This document shows, in pieces, positions 6,110 through 13,163 of a stretch of DNA of 13,163 nt (positions are counted from its first letter, which is position 1; each line of letters opens with the position of its first letter). The notes under the pieces are model-generated. The model was not told the origin of the DNA, ran no database searches, and saw only the letters and a program-made list of their open reading frames with translations. The stretch spans positions 1 through 13,163 of the forward strand of contig JAKAGC010000038.1 of NCBI GenBank assembly GCA_021817755.1, given 5' to 3'. This stretch comes from Acidobacteriota bacterium (lineage in GTDB: Bacteria > Acidobacteriota > Aminicenantia > UBA2199). A program made the position numbers and the translations under genes.

Positions 6110-6873
6110 TCATCAGTTTTTATTTTTCGTTTCAATTCGATCGCTTTTAAGTATTTCATGGCAGTAGACCATGACGAAACAAGAGCAATTACAAAACCGG
6201 GAAAACCATCAAGAATTCCCATTTTCCAGATATAGAAACGAATAAATGTAATGGGAGGGAGAAGTAGTGCACGAAGATAAAGCAAACCCTTTCCTTTTTT
6301 TACCATATCTTCTGCTTGCATCCGGGAATAACGGTTCAACCTGGATATATGATCGGTAATATCCCGGTAAGTAAAATGAAGGATATCGCCTTCCAGTTTT
6401 GTGGTTGTTCCATCCAGGCGCAATCCTTCATGTATTCGACCATGCCATCTGCTTTTTTCCTTTTTAAATAATCGTAATTTTCGATCCGGATACCAGCCGG
6501 AATGAATAATCCAGCGTCCCATGTACGCAGTTTTACGTTTGATAAGGAATCCATCCGCACCGATTTGGCTTTCTTCCATCGATTTCAGTTTAAGGATTTC
6601 TTCCCGTAATGGATCTGAAAGCCGTTCATCTGCATCTAAATTAAGAACCCATGGAAAAGAGGCTTTGTCCAAAGCGAAATTTTTTTGAGTCCCATAATCC
6701 TGAAATTTATTTTTGTAAACAGCAGCGTTATATTCTTCCGCCACTCCCACCGTATTATCGGTAGAAAAGGAATCCACTACAACAATTTCGTCTGCAACTT
6801 CCCGGCAGCTTTTTAATGCATCTTCCAGGCGGTCCTCTTCATTATATGTAATAATAACAACAGAAAGTTTCAT
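6106..6873 (-). CDS. Family 2 glycosyltransferase, lipopolysaccharide-core (WaaE/KdtX-like) type
   Basis: This 255-residue GT-A enzyme likely transfers a sugar from a nucleotide donor onto a lipopolysaccharide core or similar envelope glycan at the inner face of the cytoplasmic membrane. The N-terminus has the family 2 pattern SVVIITYNEE (4-13) and VVVDSFSTDN (31-40, nucleotide contact). The metal-binding DxD is Asp80-Ala-Asp82 in NLDADE. The segment GWYPDRKLRLFKK (126-138) and the ending GILDGFPGFVIAL...AMKYLKAIELK are characteristic of the WaaE/KdtX-like branch; hydrophobic stretches near 199-215 and 224-235 suggest membrane association. An AGGA sits about ten bases before the ATG. It lies 17 bases downstream of the phosphatase gene on the same strand, so they probably share a transcript. 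Acceptor and sugar are unknown. Confidence 0.88.
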   Translation of the reverse strand: MKLSVVIITYNEEDRLEDALKSCREVADEIVVVDSFSTDNTVGVAEEYNAAVYKNKFQDYGTQKNFALDKASFPWVLNLDADERLSDPLREEILKLKSMEESQIGADGFLIKRKTAYMGRWIIHSGWYPDRKLRLFKKEKSRWHGRIHEGLRLDGTTTKLEGDILHFTYRDITDHISRLNRYSRMQAEDMVKKGKGLLYLRALLLPPITFIRFYIWKMGILDGFPGFVIALVSSWSTAMKYLKAIELKRKIKTDD

Positions 6874-6890
6874 TCCGTTTTTTGTTCCTG

Positions 6891-7820
6891 TTAGATTTTC
6901 TTTATTACAACCAACGCGATATCATCCATCGGTTTGGCGAACTTTAACAAATCCTCTTTAACTCTATTATATATTGTATGTGCCGATTCATCTTTTACAT
7001 CTCTAACCAGTTTCTCGAAGTGTTCCGGGAAATAGAATTCATCCTCATCATTTACATGATCGGATAAACCGTCGGTAAACAGAAAAAGAATATCCCACAT
7101 CCCCATTAATTGGATATCGGTGACAGAATAACGTTTTTTGTAACCCATCCTGCTAAAGTTTCGCTGGCAATCTATATCATCTCTGGAGGGGAGCGACCCC
7201 ATCGGTGGATAATGAATCACCTTATCCCTGCATACCTTATTCAATTTATTAAATTTATAAGAAAACACCACCGGCAATGGATGGCCTGCATTAATAAACC
7301 GGAAAGTACCATCTTCCCGGATTTCACCATAAATCAGCGTAATAAATTTTGAAAAACTGGACGAATTAAAAAACCGGGTATTCAACGATTCGAATAATTC
7401 CGTAGTTACTTCACCGTGAGCTTTCAATTCATATTGAACTCCCAGGAGGAAGGCCTGGTGGAGCATTGCAGAAAGCATCGCATCGGTAATTTTATGACCC
7501 GATACATCCGCTACCAGGACACCTGCGCGCTTTTTATTCAATTCAAGCCGTTCGGCAACATCCGGGCGGTTATTCCGTATGGCTTCGGCAATACGTTTAT
7601 CGATATCGTACCGTTTATTGAAATCCACGTAAATAATATGATCCCCTCCCACCAAATTGTTATAAGGAATCACTTCACCATATACATCTATTCCAGGGAT
7701 CATCGGGATATCACCGGATGACGGTTTGATATACCTTACGATATCCTGGAAGTTATCCAATTCGCTGCGCAATATTCGGAGTTTTTCGTCTTCTCTCGAC
7801 TCTGTATTCGTTTCGTCCAT
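6891..7820 (-). CDS. Stand-alone SpoIIE/RsbU-type PP2C serine phosphatase
   Basis: This 309-residue protein belongs to the SpoIIE/RsbU branch of metal-dependent serine/threonine phosphatases, which usually dephosphorylate an anti-anti-sigma (STAS) protein in a partner-switching cascade. The metal-binding motifs are all present: VGGDHIIY (57-64, Asp60), VADVSGHK (103-110, Asp105), FINAGHP (175-181), FLFTDGLSD (246-254, Asp250) and MDDIALVVI (298-306). There is no transmembrane segment and no recognisable sensor domain, only about 35 residues before the catalytic fold, so the input must come from another protein. No anti-sigma kinase or STAS gene is in the window. The ribosome-binding site is weak (TGGA five bases before the ATG). 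The downstream glycosyltransferase gene starts 17 bases after its stop, suggesting joint expression with envelope glycan synthesis. Confidence 0.88.
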   Translation of the reverse strand: MDETNTESREDEKLRILRSELDNFQDIVRYIKPSSGDIPMIPGIDVYGEVIPYNNLVGGDHIIYVDFNKRYDIDKRIAEAIRNNRPDVAERLELNKKRAGVLVADVSGHKITDAMLSAMLHQAFLLGVQYELKAHGEVTTELFESLNTRFFNSSSFSKFITLIYGEIREDGTFRFINAGHPLPVVFSYKFNKLNKVCRDKVIHYPPMGSLPSRDDIDCQRNFSRMGYKKRYSVTDIQLMGMWDILFLFTDGLSDHVNDEDEFYFPEHFEKLVRDVKDESAHTIYNRVKEDLLKFAKPMDDIALVVIKKI

Positions 7821-7875
7821 AGTTCCAGTTTACTTTGCCATAGTTTAAATAAAATTAAGAAATCTCACTAAAAAC

Positions 7876-7886
7876 ATTATATACCA
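7876..7886 (-). promoter_or_regulatory. Candidate -10 region for the phosphatase-glycosyltransferase operon
   Basis: On the minus strand TGGTATATAATG contains both an extended -10 (TGGTATATA) and an overlapping TATAAT (7881-7876). No good -35 box is seen at 17 bases. A start near 7870 would give a leader of about 50 bases. Confidence 0.4.
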
Positions 7887-7960
7887 ATTTCGTAATTTTT
7901 AAAAGACCACAATTGAAAACGCAAGGGTTCTTATTTTTTCAATAAAGAAAAAGTTTGAAA

Positions 7961-7980
7961 GGGCGACCGGCAGGTCGCCC
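7961..7980 (-). terminator. Intrinsic terminator after the M20 amidohydrolase
   Basis: A perfect 8-bp stem, GGGCGACC (7961-7968) with GGTCGCCC (7973-7980), closes a four-base loop. On the minus strand it is followed by a T-rich stretch (TTTCAAACTTTTTC), as expected for termination of the gene ending at 8006. Confidence 0.75.
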
Positions 7981-8005
7981 CTACTGAAAAGATTAGTCCT
8001 TAAAG

Positions 8006-9310
8006 CTAATGTCCGGCATCGAGCATTTCAAAAGCAGCAGAAGTTAATAAAAGAGGGCCATAATAGAGTGCTTTTTCATCAGGTGAAAAACCCGGGCTAT
8101 GTATCTTTTCCATCGTCTTTCCCTTTGTCCCCACTCCCAGGAAAAAGAAGAGCGAGGGAATCTTATGTGAATAAGCAGAAAAATCTTCACCGATGGTCAT
8201 GGGTTCTGTTATTACTACATTGGATTCACCAAGAATCTTTTTAAAAAGTCCCAAAACCATTTGGGTCATCTTCGCATCATTTTTTACATAACGGGAAGAA
8301 TTCTCGAAACGATATTCATAGGTAATTCCCAATGACAATTGAAGACCTTTCAATATATTTTCAATCCCAGTCCGGATCATATCCTGGACTTCAAATGAGA
8401 AAGTTCGAACCGTTCCTTCCATATCCACCCGGTCAGCAATGACATTCAACCGAACACCGCCATCCATTTTCCCGATGGTAAGAACGGCGCGTTCGTTGGG
8501 ATCTTTCATTCTGCTGATTAGTGCCTGGAATTGAACCACTGCCATCGATGCGGCATAAATCGCATCCACTCCCTGATGAGGAAGCGCACCGTGGCTGGCT
8601 TTCCCAAGGATAGAGATAAAAACCGAAGCCACATTGGCCATAAGGGGTCCTTCTCTTAACGCCACCGTTCCAACCGGGTAATCCGGCATTACATGAAGCC
8701 CTAACATGGCCTCAATTTTTGGATTTTCCAGTACACCTTCCGCGATCATCCGATCCGCTCCTGATGGTGAGCCATCCGGTGTTCCTTCTTCGCATGGTTG
8801 AAAGATGAAAACAATTGTACCATGTATTTTATCTTTCATTTCCGATAGAATACGGGCAGACATCAAGCCATTGGTCATATGCACATCATGACCACAAGCA
8901 TGCATAAATCCATTATTCTTCGATTGAAATTCCAGGTCCGTGTTTTCTGTAATCGGCAGGGCATCCATATCCGCACGAACGCCTATCGTTCTTCCCGGTT
9001 TCGCGCCTTTCAATACCGCCTTAACACCTGTTCCTGCAATTCCTTCAGTTACTTCCAGTCCCAGCTTTCGCAGGTACTGAGCAATATATTTCGAAGTCTC
9101 ATTTTCCTTAAAACAAGGTTCGGGGAACTCATGCAAATGATGTCTTACCTTAAGTGCCTCCGGTTGGATACCTTCGATTTTTTGTTTTAATACCGAATAG
9201 ATGTCATCTTTATTCGCAGTTCCCGCGTTTAATTCCATGTCGTAGGAAAAAAACAGTACACTTACCATTACAAATAAAAAACATAATCCGATTATTTTAT
9301 TCTGTTTCAC
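8006..9310 (-). CDS. Exported M20D-type amidohydrolase (aminoacylase/hippurate-hydrolase-like)
   Basis: This metal-dependent amidohydrolase would cleave N-acyl or N-terminal amide bonds of amino acids or small peptides outside the cytoplasm. I place the start at the GTG at 9310 (434 residues) because AAGGAG lies about six bases upstream, and because the product then begins with a clean signal peptide (MKQNKIIGLCFLFVMVSVLF, likely cut near LNAG). The ATG at 9394 would add 28 residues in frame but has no comparable site, and a good promoter lies inside that extension. In the 434-residue numbering the metal and catalytic residues are Cys139 and His141 (HACGHDVH), Glu174-Glu175 (CEEG), His206 (GLHVMP) and His404 (IHSPGF). 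The dimerisation domain is in the middle, about 225-340. It is transcribed divergently from the S9 peptidase. The acyl substrate is not identifiable from sequence. Confidence 0.88.
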   Translation of the reverse strand: MKQNKIIGLCFLFVMVSVLFFSYDMELNAGTANKDDIYSVLKQKIEGIQPEALKVRHHLHEFPEPCFKENETSKYIAQYLRKLGLEVTEGIAGTGVKAVLKGAKPGRTIGVRADMDALPITENTDLEFQSKNNGFMHACGHDVHMTNGLMSARILSEMKDKIHGTIVFIFQPCEEGTPDGSPSGADRMIAEGVLENPKIEAMLGLHVMPDYPVGTVALREGPLMANVASVFISILGKASHGALPHQGVDAIYAASMAVVQFQALISRMKDPNERAVLTIGKMDGGVRLNVIADRVDMEGTVRTFSFEVQDMIRTGIENILKGLQLSLGITYEYRFENSSRYVKNDAKMTQMVLGLFKKILGESNVVITEPMTIGEDFSAYSHKIPSLFFFLGVGTKGKTMEKIHSPGFSPDEKALYYGPLLLTSAAFEMLDAGH

Positions 9311-9329
9311 GTTATTCTCCTTCTTAGAA

Positions 9330-9358
9330 AAAATAACCCATTTCACAACTTTTTTCAA
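9330..9358 (-). promoter_or_regulatory. Promoter of the M20 amidohydrolase gene
   Basis: On the minus strand TTGAAA (9358-9353), a 17-base spacer and TATTTT (9335-9330) predict a start near 9323, only about a dozen bases before the GTG and just at the AAGAAGGAG ribosome-binding site. This supports the shorter, GTG-initiated gene. Confidence 0.55.
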
Positions 9359-9481
9359 GCCCGGATAATTCTTTCTATTCAAAATGTTTCGCAATACTAC
9401 TACATATTACACTAAGAACCCCAGTTATATAAACAAGAAAAACTTTTTAAGAATAGAAATCCTTGAAAATTCAGCTTTTTC

Positions 9482-9510
9482 TTGCCATTCCATTCCGAAT
9501 CATTTACAAT
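9482..9510 (+). promoter_or_regulatory. Promoter of the S9 peptidase gene
   Basis: TTGCCA (9482-9487), 17 bases, then TACAAT (9505-9510); each box matches five of six consensus bases. The start would be near 9517, giving a 40-base leader with GGAGG at 9544-9548. An overlapping alternative is TTTACA (9503-9508) with TAGTAT (9527-9532) at 18 bases. Confidence 0.6.
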
Positions 9511-9556
9511 ATCCGGTTACGAGAAATAGTATAGATTAAAACTGGAGGTTAAATGC

Positions 9557-12500
9557 ATGAAAAAAAAATCTAAACAACCCGGCATTTCCTTTGCCTTATA
9601 TCACCGGTTAAAATTTTCATATGTCTTAGCCGTATGTGTTGTTTTTATCGGATTGTTCGCGGTAATATCTCTCCAGGCAGGGAATATCGAGAAAAAACCC
9701 ATGACCCTGCAAGACATGATGAAATTCCGAGCATTAAATAATCCTTTAATTTCTGACAAAGGAGACTGGGTCATATATACTTCACAACCCGGAAGAGGTA
9801 ATGGAGAATTAATCGCGCATTCCATTACCGACAAAAAAAACGTTTCTATTCCACGAGGCGACAAAGGAATAATTTCCTCAGATAGTAAATGGGTCGCTGC
9901 CGCCATTCAACCCGATGCAATCGATGCCGAAAAACCGGAAATGAAAGATAAACTAAAACCCGGTATGGCACTCCTCGAAACTGCTACAGGGAAAATTACT
10001 TCATTTGAAAAAGTCAAAGGATTCGCTTTCTCCGATAATGGAAATTGGCTTGCATACTGGCTCTTTCCCGAAGAAAAAAAAGAAGAAAAACCGGGAGATG
10101 AGATGAAACCGGAAGCCAAACAAGAGGTAAAAGAAGTCAAACCGGAACCGAAACAAGTTGAAATAAAACCGGAGGAAAAGAAGCCGGAAGAGAAAAAACC
10201 GGAAGAAAAAAAGAAAGAAACCCCAAAAGATGATGAAGAAAAAATCGAAGCATCCATATTAATCTTACGGGAATTATCCACCGGAAAGGAAATCAAGATC
10301 GAGAATGTAACCAATTTCATCCTGGATCCCGCGTCCAAATACGCCTCATATACCATTATGCAAAAAGAAGGCGATCAAAACCGTTTATGCGTTCGTAATC
10401 TTGAAAAAAATACCGATATCGAAAAAATAATTCATGTTTCACCCAATGCCAGATATAATAATCTTACCTGGAGTAAAAAGCTATCGAGATTAGCTTTCAT
10501 ATTCTATAGCAAGATAGAAAAAAAGGCTGAACCCCTCCCCGCTTCGACCGAAGTAAAACCCACTGAACCCGCTAAACCAGCAGAGTCTGCAAAATCTATC
10601 GAAACATCCGGCGATTATACTTCCGAATTATTAATCTGGGACGGCGCAAAAGATAAACTCACAAATGCCGTATCTCCAAAACGGATACCTTCAGGATGGG
10701 TCTTACCCCAGGAAAACCAGCTTACCTGGGCCACCGATGAAAACCGTTTGTTTTTCGGATTAAAGCCAAAGGATGAGTATGAATTTACCCATCCCAAAAA
10801 AGAAAAACCCAACACCACCACACCTGATCTATTTGACATCGATGGAATTCTAACAAAACGGGGTGTCGATGTCTGGCACTGGCAGGATGATTACCTCAAT
10901 CCTACACAAAAACTCCGGTGGGAACGATTCAAAAGAGAAACATACATGTCGGTTTATCATATTGCTGAGGATCGATTTGTTCAACTGGGAGGAAAAGATA
11001 TTCCAACAGTTCAAGCTCCCGAAAACCCATCCGTTACCCTTGGCATTTCCGATTGCCCATACCGTGTAGAAAGCACATGGGCAGGCCCTATTTATGATTT
11101 ATATACCGTCGATCTTAAAACCGGTGCCAAACAAAAAATAGTTACTCGGCAATCCAATTCTTTTACATTATCCACTAAAGGCAGATATATACTCTATTTT
11201 TCACAAAAGCATTGGCATCTTTTTGATATCAGACTCAACAGCCATTTCAACCTAACCGAAAATATCCCGGTTCCTTTCTATAATGAAGACAATGATACAC
11301 CGGCAGAACCTGGTGAATACTATTTTGCTGGATGGTCTGAAAATGATGAGTCCATCCTGGTCTACGATAAATTCGATATCTGGGAATTCTCCACATCCAC
11401 TCATAAAGCCAACTGTTTAACCAATGGTGAAGGGAGAAAGAATAAAATCAAATTCCGCATTCGACAATTGGACCCTGAGCAAAAATTCTTTAAGAAAGGA
11501 GAAACACTTCTATTAACCGGCTATTCGGAAGAAGAAAAATATACCGGCATTTACAGTGCAGTGATCGGACAAAAAGGAGTGAAGAAATTACTCAGCGTAC
11601 CAGGTAAAAATTTTGCACTGCTAAAAAAAGCCAAAAACGTAGATAAAATTCTTTTCACTCGTGAAAGTTTTGAAGAATTCCCCGACCTCCAGGTCTCAGA
11701 TTCGCAATTTAATTCTACTTCACGTATCTCAAATGTAAATCCGGAAATGGAAAACTACCTGTGGGGAAAAGCCGAATTAATGGATTGGCAGAGTCTGGAC
11801 GGATTAACGCTTCAAGGTGTTGTTATAAAACCCGAAAACTATGACAAAAATAAACGATACCCTGTATTGGTTTATTTTTATGAAACCATGTCCGAACGGC
11901 TTTGCGAATTTAATGAAGTCGTAATCAATCACCGTCCCTGCTTCCCCTATTATACTGGGAATGGGTATGTGATATTCCTTCCCGATATTAAATTCGAAGT
12001 AGGACGTCCCGGGTTTTCATCTTTAAAATGTCTCGTGCCCGGAGTTCAGAAGTTAATATCATCTGGAATTGCAGACCCAAAAGCCATTGCGCTTCACGGT
12101 CATTCATGGAGTGGTTACTTAACAGCTTACATCATTACACAAACCGATTTATTTAAAGCCGCAATCGCCGGAGCAGCCGTAAGCGATATGGTTAGCGCTT
12201 ATAATGGGATTCGTTGGGAATCCGGTATCGCCCGCCAGTCACAATATGAAAAAACTCAAAGCAGAATCGGTCCCCCTCTTTCCGTTTCTCCCCAACTCTA
12301 TATCGAAAACTCACCCGTCTTCTACGCCGACCGCGTTAATACTCCCGTATTGCTTGAGTTCGGAGATAAAGACGGTGCCGTACCCTGGTACCAGGGAATC
12401 GAATATTACCTGGCTTTAAGACGACTCAATAAAAATGTCATAATGCTCCAATACAATGATGAAGGACACCATTTACAGAAATTCCCCAATAAACTCGATT

Positions 12501-12595
12501 ATACAATAAAAATGAAAGAGTATCTCGATTACTATTTGAAAGGAGCCCCTGCTCCCGATTGGATCACGAAAGGATTACAATATCAAAAAAAATAA
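9557..12595 (+). CDS. Exported S9 (prolyl oligopeptidase family) peptidase with Lys/Glu/Pro-rich insertions
   Basis: This 1012-residue serine peptidase probably cuts peptides in the periplasm or outside the cell. A signal peptide covers about 1-41 (long basic start, hydrophobic core 21-38, likely cleavage after LQA). An N-terminal beta-propeller-like region (about 45-690) precedes the alpha/beta-hydrolase domain (about 740-1005). The likely triad is Ser850 (GHSWSGY), Asp939 (GDKDGAVPW) and His971 (DEGHHLQ). The subfamily is the one with conserved segments such as DGAVPWYQGIEY and YIENSPVFYAD that I know from Bacteroidota-like S9 peptidases; there the serine motif is usually GHSWGGY, so Ser852 is a change. 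Two low-complexity insertions interrupt the propeller, at 172-229 (Lys/Glu/Pro) and about 319-351 (Pro/Ala/Glu/Lys). GGAGG lies eight bases before the ATG. It is longer than typical family members, partly because of the insertions. Confidence 0.9.
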   Translation: MKKKSKQPGISFALYHRLKFSYVLAVCVVFIGLFAVISLQAGNIEKKPMTLQDMMKFRALNNPLISDKGDWVIYTSQPGRGNGELIAHSITDKKNVSIPRGDKGIISSDSKWVAAAIQPDAIDAEKPEMKDKLKPGMALLETATGKITSFEKVKGFAFSDNGNWLAYWLFPEEKKEEKPGDEMKPEAKQEVKEVKPEPKQVEIKPEEKKPEEKKPEEKKKETPKDDEEKIEASILILRELSTGKEIKIENVTNFILDPASKYASYTIMQKEGDQNRLCVRNLEKNTDIEKIIHVSPNARYNNLTWSKKLSRLAFIFYSKIEKKAEPLPASTEVKPTEPAKPAESAKSIETSGDYTSELLIWDGAKDKLTNAVSPKRIPSGWVLPQENQLTWATDENRLFFGLKPKDEYEFTHPKKEKPNTTTPDLFDIDGILTKRGVDVWHWQDDYLNPTQKLRWERFKRETYMSVYHIAEDRFVQLGGKDIPTVQAPENPSVTLGISDCPYRVESTWAGPIYDLYTVDLKTGAKQKIVTRQSNSFTLSTKGRYILYFSQKHWHLFDIRLNSHFNLTENIPVPFYNEDNDTPAEPGEYYFAGWSENDESILVYDKFDIWEFSTSTHKANCLTNGEGRKNKIKFRIRQLDPEQKFFKKGETLLLTGYSEEEKYTGIYSAVIGQKGVKKLLSVPGKNFALLKKAKNVDKILFTRESFEEFPDLQVSDSQFNSTSRISNVNPEMENYLWGKAELMDWQSLDGLTLQGVVIKPENYDKNKRYPVLVYFYETMSERLCEFNEVVINHRPCFPYYTGNGYVIFLPDIKFEVGRPGFSSLKCLVPGVQKLISSGIADPKAIALHGHSWSGYLTAYIITQTDLFKAAIAGAAVSDMVSAYNGIRWESGIARQSQYEKTQSRIGPPLSVSPQLYIENSPVFYADRVNTPVLLEFGDKDGAVPWYQGIEYYLALRRLNKNVIMLQYNDEGHHLQKFPNKLDYTIKMKEYLDYYLKGAPAPDWITKGLQYQKK
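10070..10243 (+). repeat. Low-complexity Lys/Glu/Pro-coding segment with three 15-bp tandem repeats
   Basis: Residues 172-229 of the S9 peptidase are almost only Lys, Glu, Pro, Asp and Gln. Within it, 10166-10210 is three tandem 15-bp units each encoding KPEEK; the units differ only at A/G positions. The frame is maintained on both sides. It probably encodes a flexible charged loop between propeller blades, and tandem units of this kind can change copy number. Confidence 0.8.
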
Positions 12596-12605
12596 ATAAT
12601 CAATC

Positions 12606-12641
12606 TATCCCGGTGAGAGGATATTTCCTCTTGCCGGGATA
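12606..12641. terminator. Sixteen-base-pair stem-loop between convergent genes
   Basis: TATCCCGGTGAGAGGA (12606-12621) pairs with TCCTCTTGCCGGGATA (12626-12641) around a TATT loop, with two G-T wobbles. It sits between the stop of the S9 gene and the stop of the convergent nitroreductase gene. The T-run is weak on the plus strand (AACCTTCTATT) and better on the minus strand (GATTGATTATTTATTTTTTTT), so it may work in both directions but best for the nitroreductase. Confidence 0.75.
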
Positions 12642-12653
12642 ACCTTCTATTAC

Positions 12654-13163
12654 TTAACTTAAAAAAGACTCTTTAACCCTTCCAGGTTCATAAAAATAAG
12701 CAATCTCATTTACCCCAACCCGTTCAGGAACCGACGGGACTTCATTTGGAAATCCAGCCAATAGTACAAAATATATCTGTATATATTCCGGTATGTTGAG
12801 CCTTTCTCTTAATTTTTCATGATTAATAATCTCGCACTGGTAAATGATACACGTACCAATATTCATCGCTTCAGCAGCCAGCATCATATTTTGTGCAGCT
12901 AAACCCGCATCCAGTGCTGGAGCAAATTTTTCTTCATACAAGCGTTCATCGATGCCCACATAAATACGAACTGGCGCTTTCCTTATCATGCTTTCATTGC
13001 TTGTATCCCCATCTACCATTGCTTCCAATTCATTTTCCACCACATAAAAACGCCATGTCATCCGGTTAAATGCACTGGGTGCATAAGAAGCAGCTTCTAT
13101 TATTTTTTGAATTTTCTCCTGCGGGACCGTTTCCTGTCTCCAGAATCTTATACTTCGACGTTT
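12654..13163 (-). CDS. Nitroreductase family protein, 5' end beyond the window
   Basis: A flavin (FMN)-dependent nitroreductase-like oxidoreductase; the family reduces nitro compounds, quinones or other substrates with NAD(P)H. The reading frame stays open from the stop at 12654 to the right edge, giving 169 visible residues. The visible N-terminal part reads RRSIRFWRQETVPQEKI, then EAASYAPSAFNRMTWRF; the RRSIR-F and AAxxAPSAxN-xWRF patterns are the classic FMN-binding start of this family. The first ATG inside this frame (13061) lies in the middle of that motif, so it is not the true start. Further on, DAGLAAQNMMLAAEAMNIGTC is the conserved central helix and FVLLAGFPNE the usual late strand. 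Only the first few residues are likely missing. The glycine usual in APSAGN is Phe here. Substrate is unknown. Confidence 0.88.
   Translation of the reverse strand, partial: KRRSIRFWRQETVPQEKIQKIIEAASYAPSAFNRMTWRFYVVENELEAMVDGDTSNESMIRKAPVRIYVGIDERLYEEKFAPALDAGLAAQNMMLAAEAMNIGTCIIYQCEIINHEKLRERLNIPEYIQIYFVLLAGFPNEVPSVPERVGVNEIAYFYEPGRVKESFLS

Noticed and set aside
7830..7841. Three-codon minus-strand frame ATG-GCA-AAG-TAA before the phosphatase
   Set aside because: Too short to distinguish from chance, with no ribosome-binding site.
9391..9420. Partly symmetrical TACTACATATTACACTA-like sequence upstream of the M20 gene
   Set aside because: Only about four bases on each side match; not comparable with the exact palindrome at 2662-2682.
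9907..10356. Minus-strand frame of 149 codons rich in Ser/Phe/Gly
   Set aside because: It is the antisense shadow of the Lys/Glu-rich segment of the S9 peptidase; the low-complexity composition explains the lack of stops.

Overview
The window reads as a piece of a Gram-negative bacterial chromosome, AT-rich by eye, most like a heterotrophic lineage such as Candidatus Aminicenantes/Acidobacteriota. That placement is an inference from gene content and protein style, not from a marker gene. Three enzymes carry Sec-type signal peptides (a GH127 arabinofuranosidase, an M20 amidohydrolase and an S9 peptidase). One glycosyltransferase is of the lipopolysaccharide-core type. Together they suggest an organism with an outer membrane that degrades polysaccharide and peptide. 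I see no rRNA, tRNA, CRISPR array, transposase or phage gene.

Layout, left to right. (1) 1-194 holds a 12-bp inverted repeat with arms 58 bp apart, then a near-consensus promoter whose predicted start site falls on the first base of the GH127 gene (195-2585, +), so that mRNA is probably leaderless. (2) 2586-4478: a leader with two candidate promoters, the upstream one overlapped by a perfect 7-bp inverted repeat (likely operator). It drives a two-gene unit of a small [2Fe-2S] protein and an FAD/BFD-type oxidoreductase, the gamma/alpha pair of HcnAB or opine/hydroxyproline dehydrogenases, with no catalytic beta subunit in view. A clear intrinsic terminator follows. (3) 4736-6109: a strong promoter, a divergent Hfq-like Sm protein and pdxA (vitamin B6 synthesis), closely spaced. 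(4) 7820-6106 on the minus strand: a stand-alone SpoIIE/PP2C-type phosphatase followed 17 nt later by a family 2 glycosyltransferase, which meets pdxA tail to tail with overlapping stop codons. (5) 9310-8006 (-) and 9557-12595 (+): divergently transcribed exported M20 amidohydrolase and prolyl-oligopeptidase-like S9 peptidase, sharing one control region. (6) A 16-bp stem-loop lies between the S9 gene and a convergent nitroreductase gene that runs off the right edge.

How the genes fit together: the exported M20 and S9 enzymes suggest extracytoplasmic peptide breakdown, GH127 suggests arabinofuranoside hydrolysis, and the flavin/iron-sulfur pair suggests oxidation of an amino- or imino-acid-like substrate with a partner encoded elsewhere. 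Hfq and the phosphatase are regulators that sit beside metabolic or envelope genes. I found no clear novel defence or mobile system. The points most worth following up are the divergent Hfq, the operator-controlled orphan dehydrogenase subunits, the leaderless GH127 mRNA, and the phosphatase-glycosyltransferase pairing.
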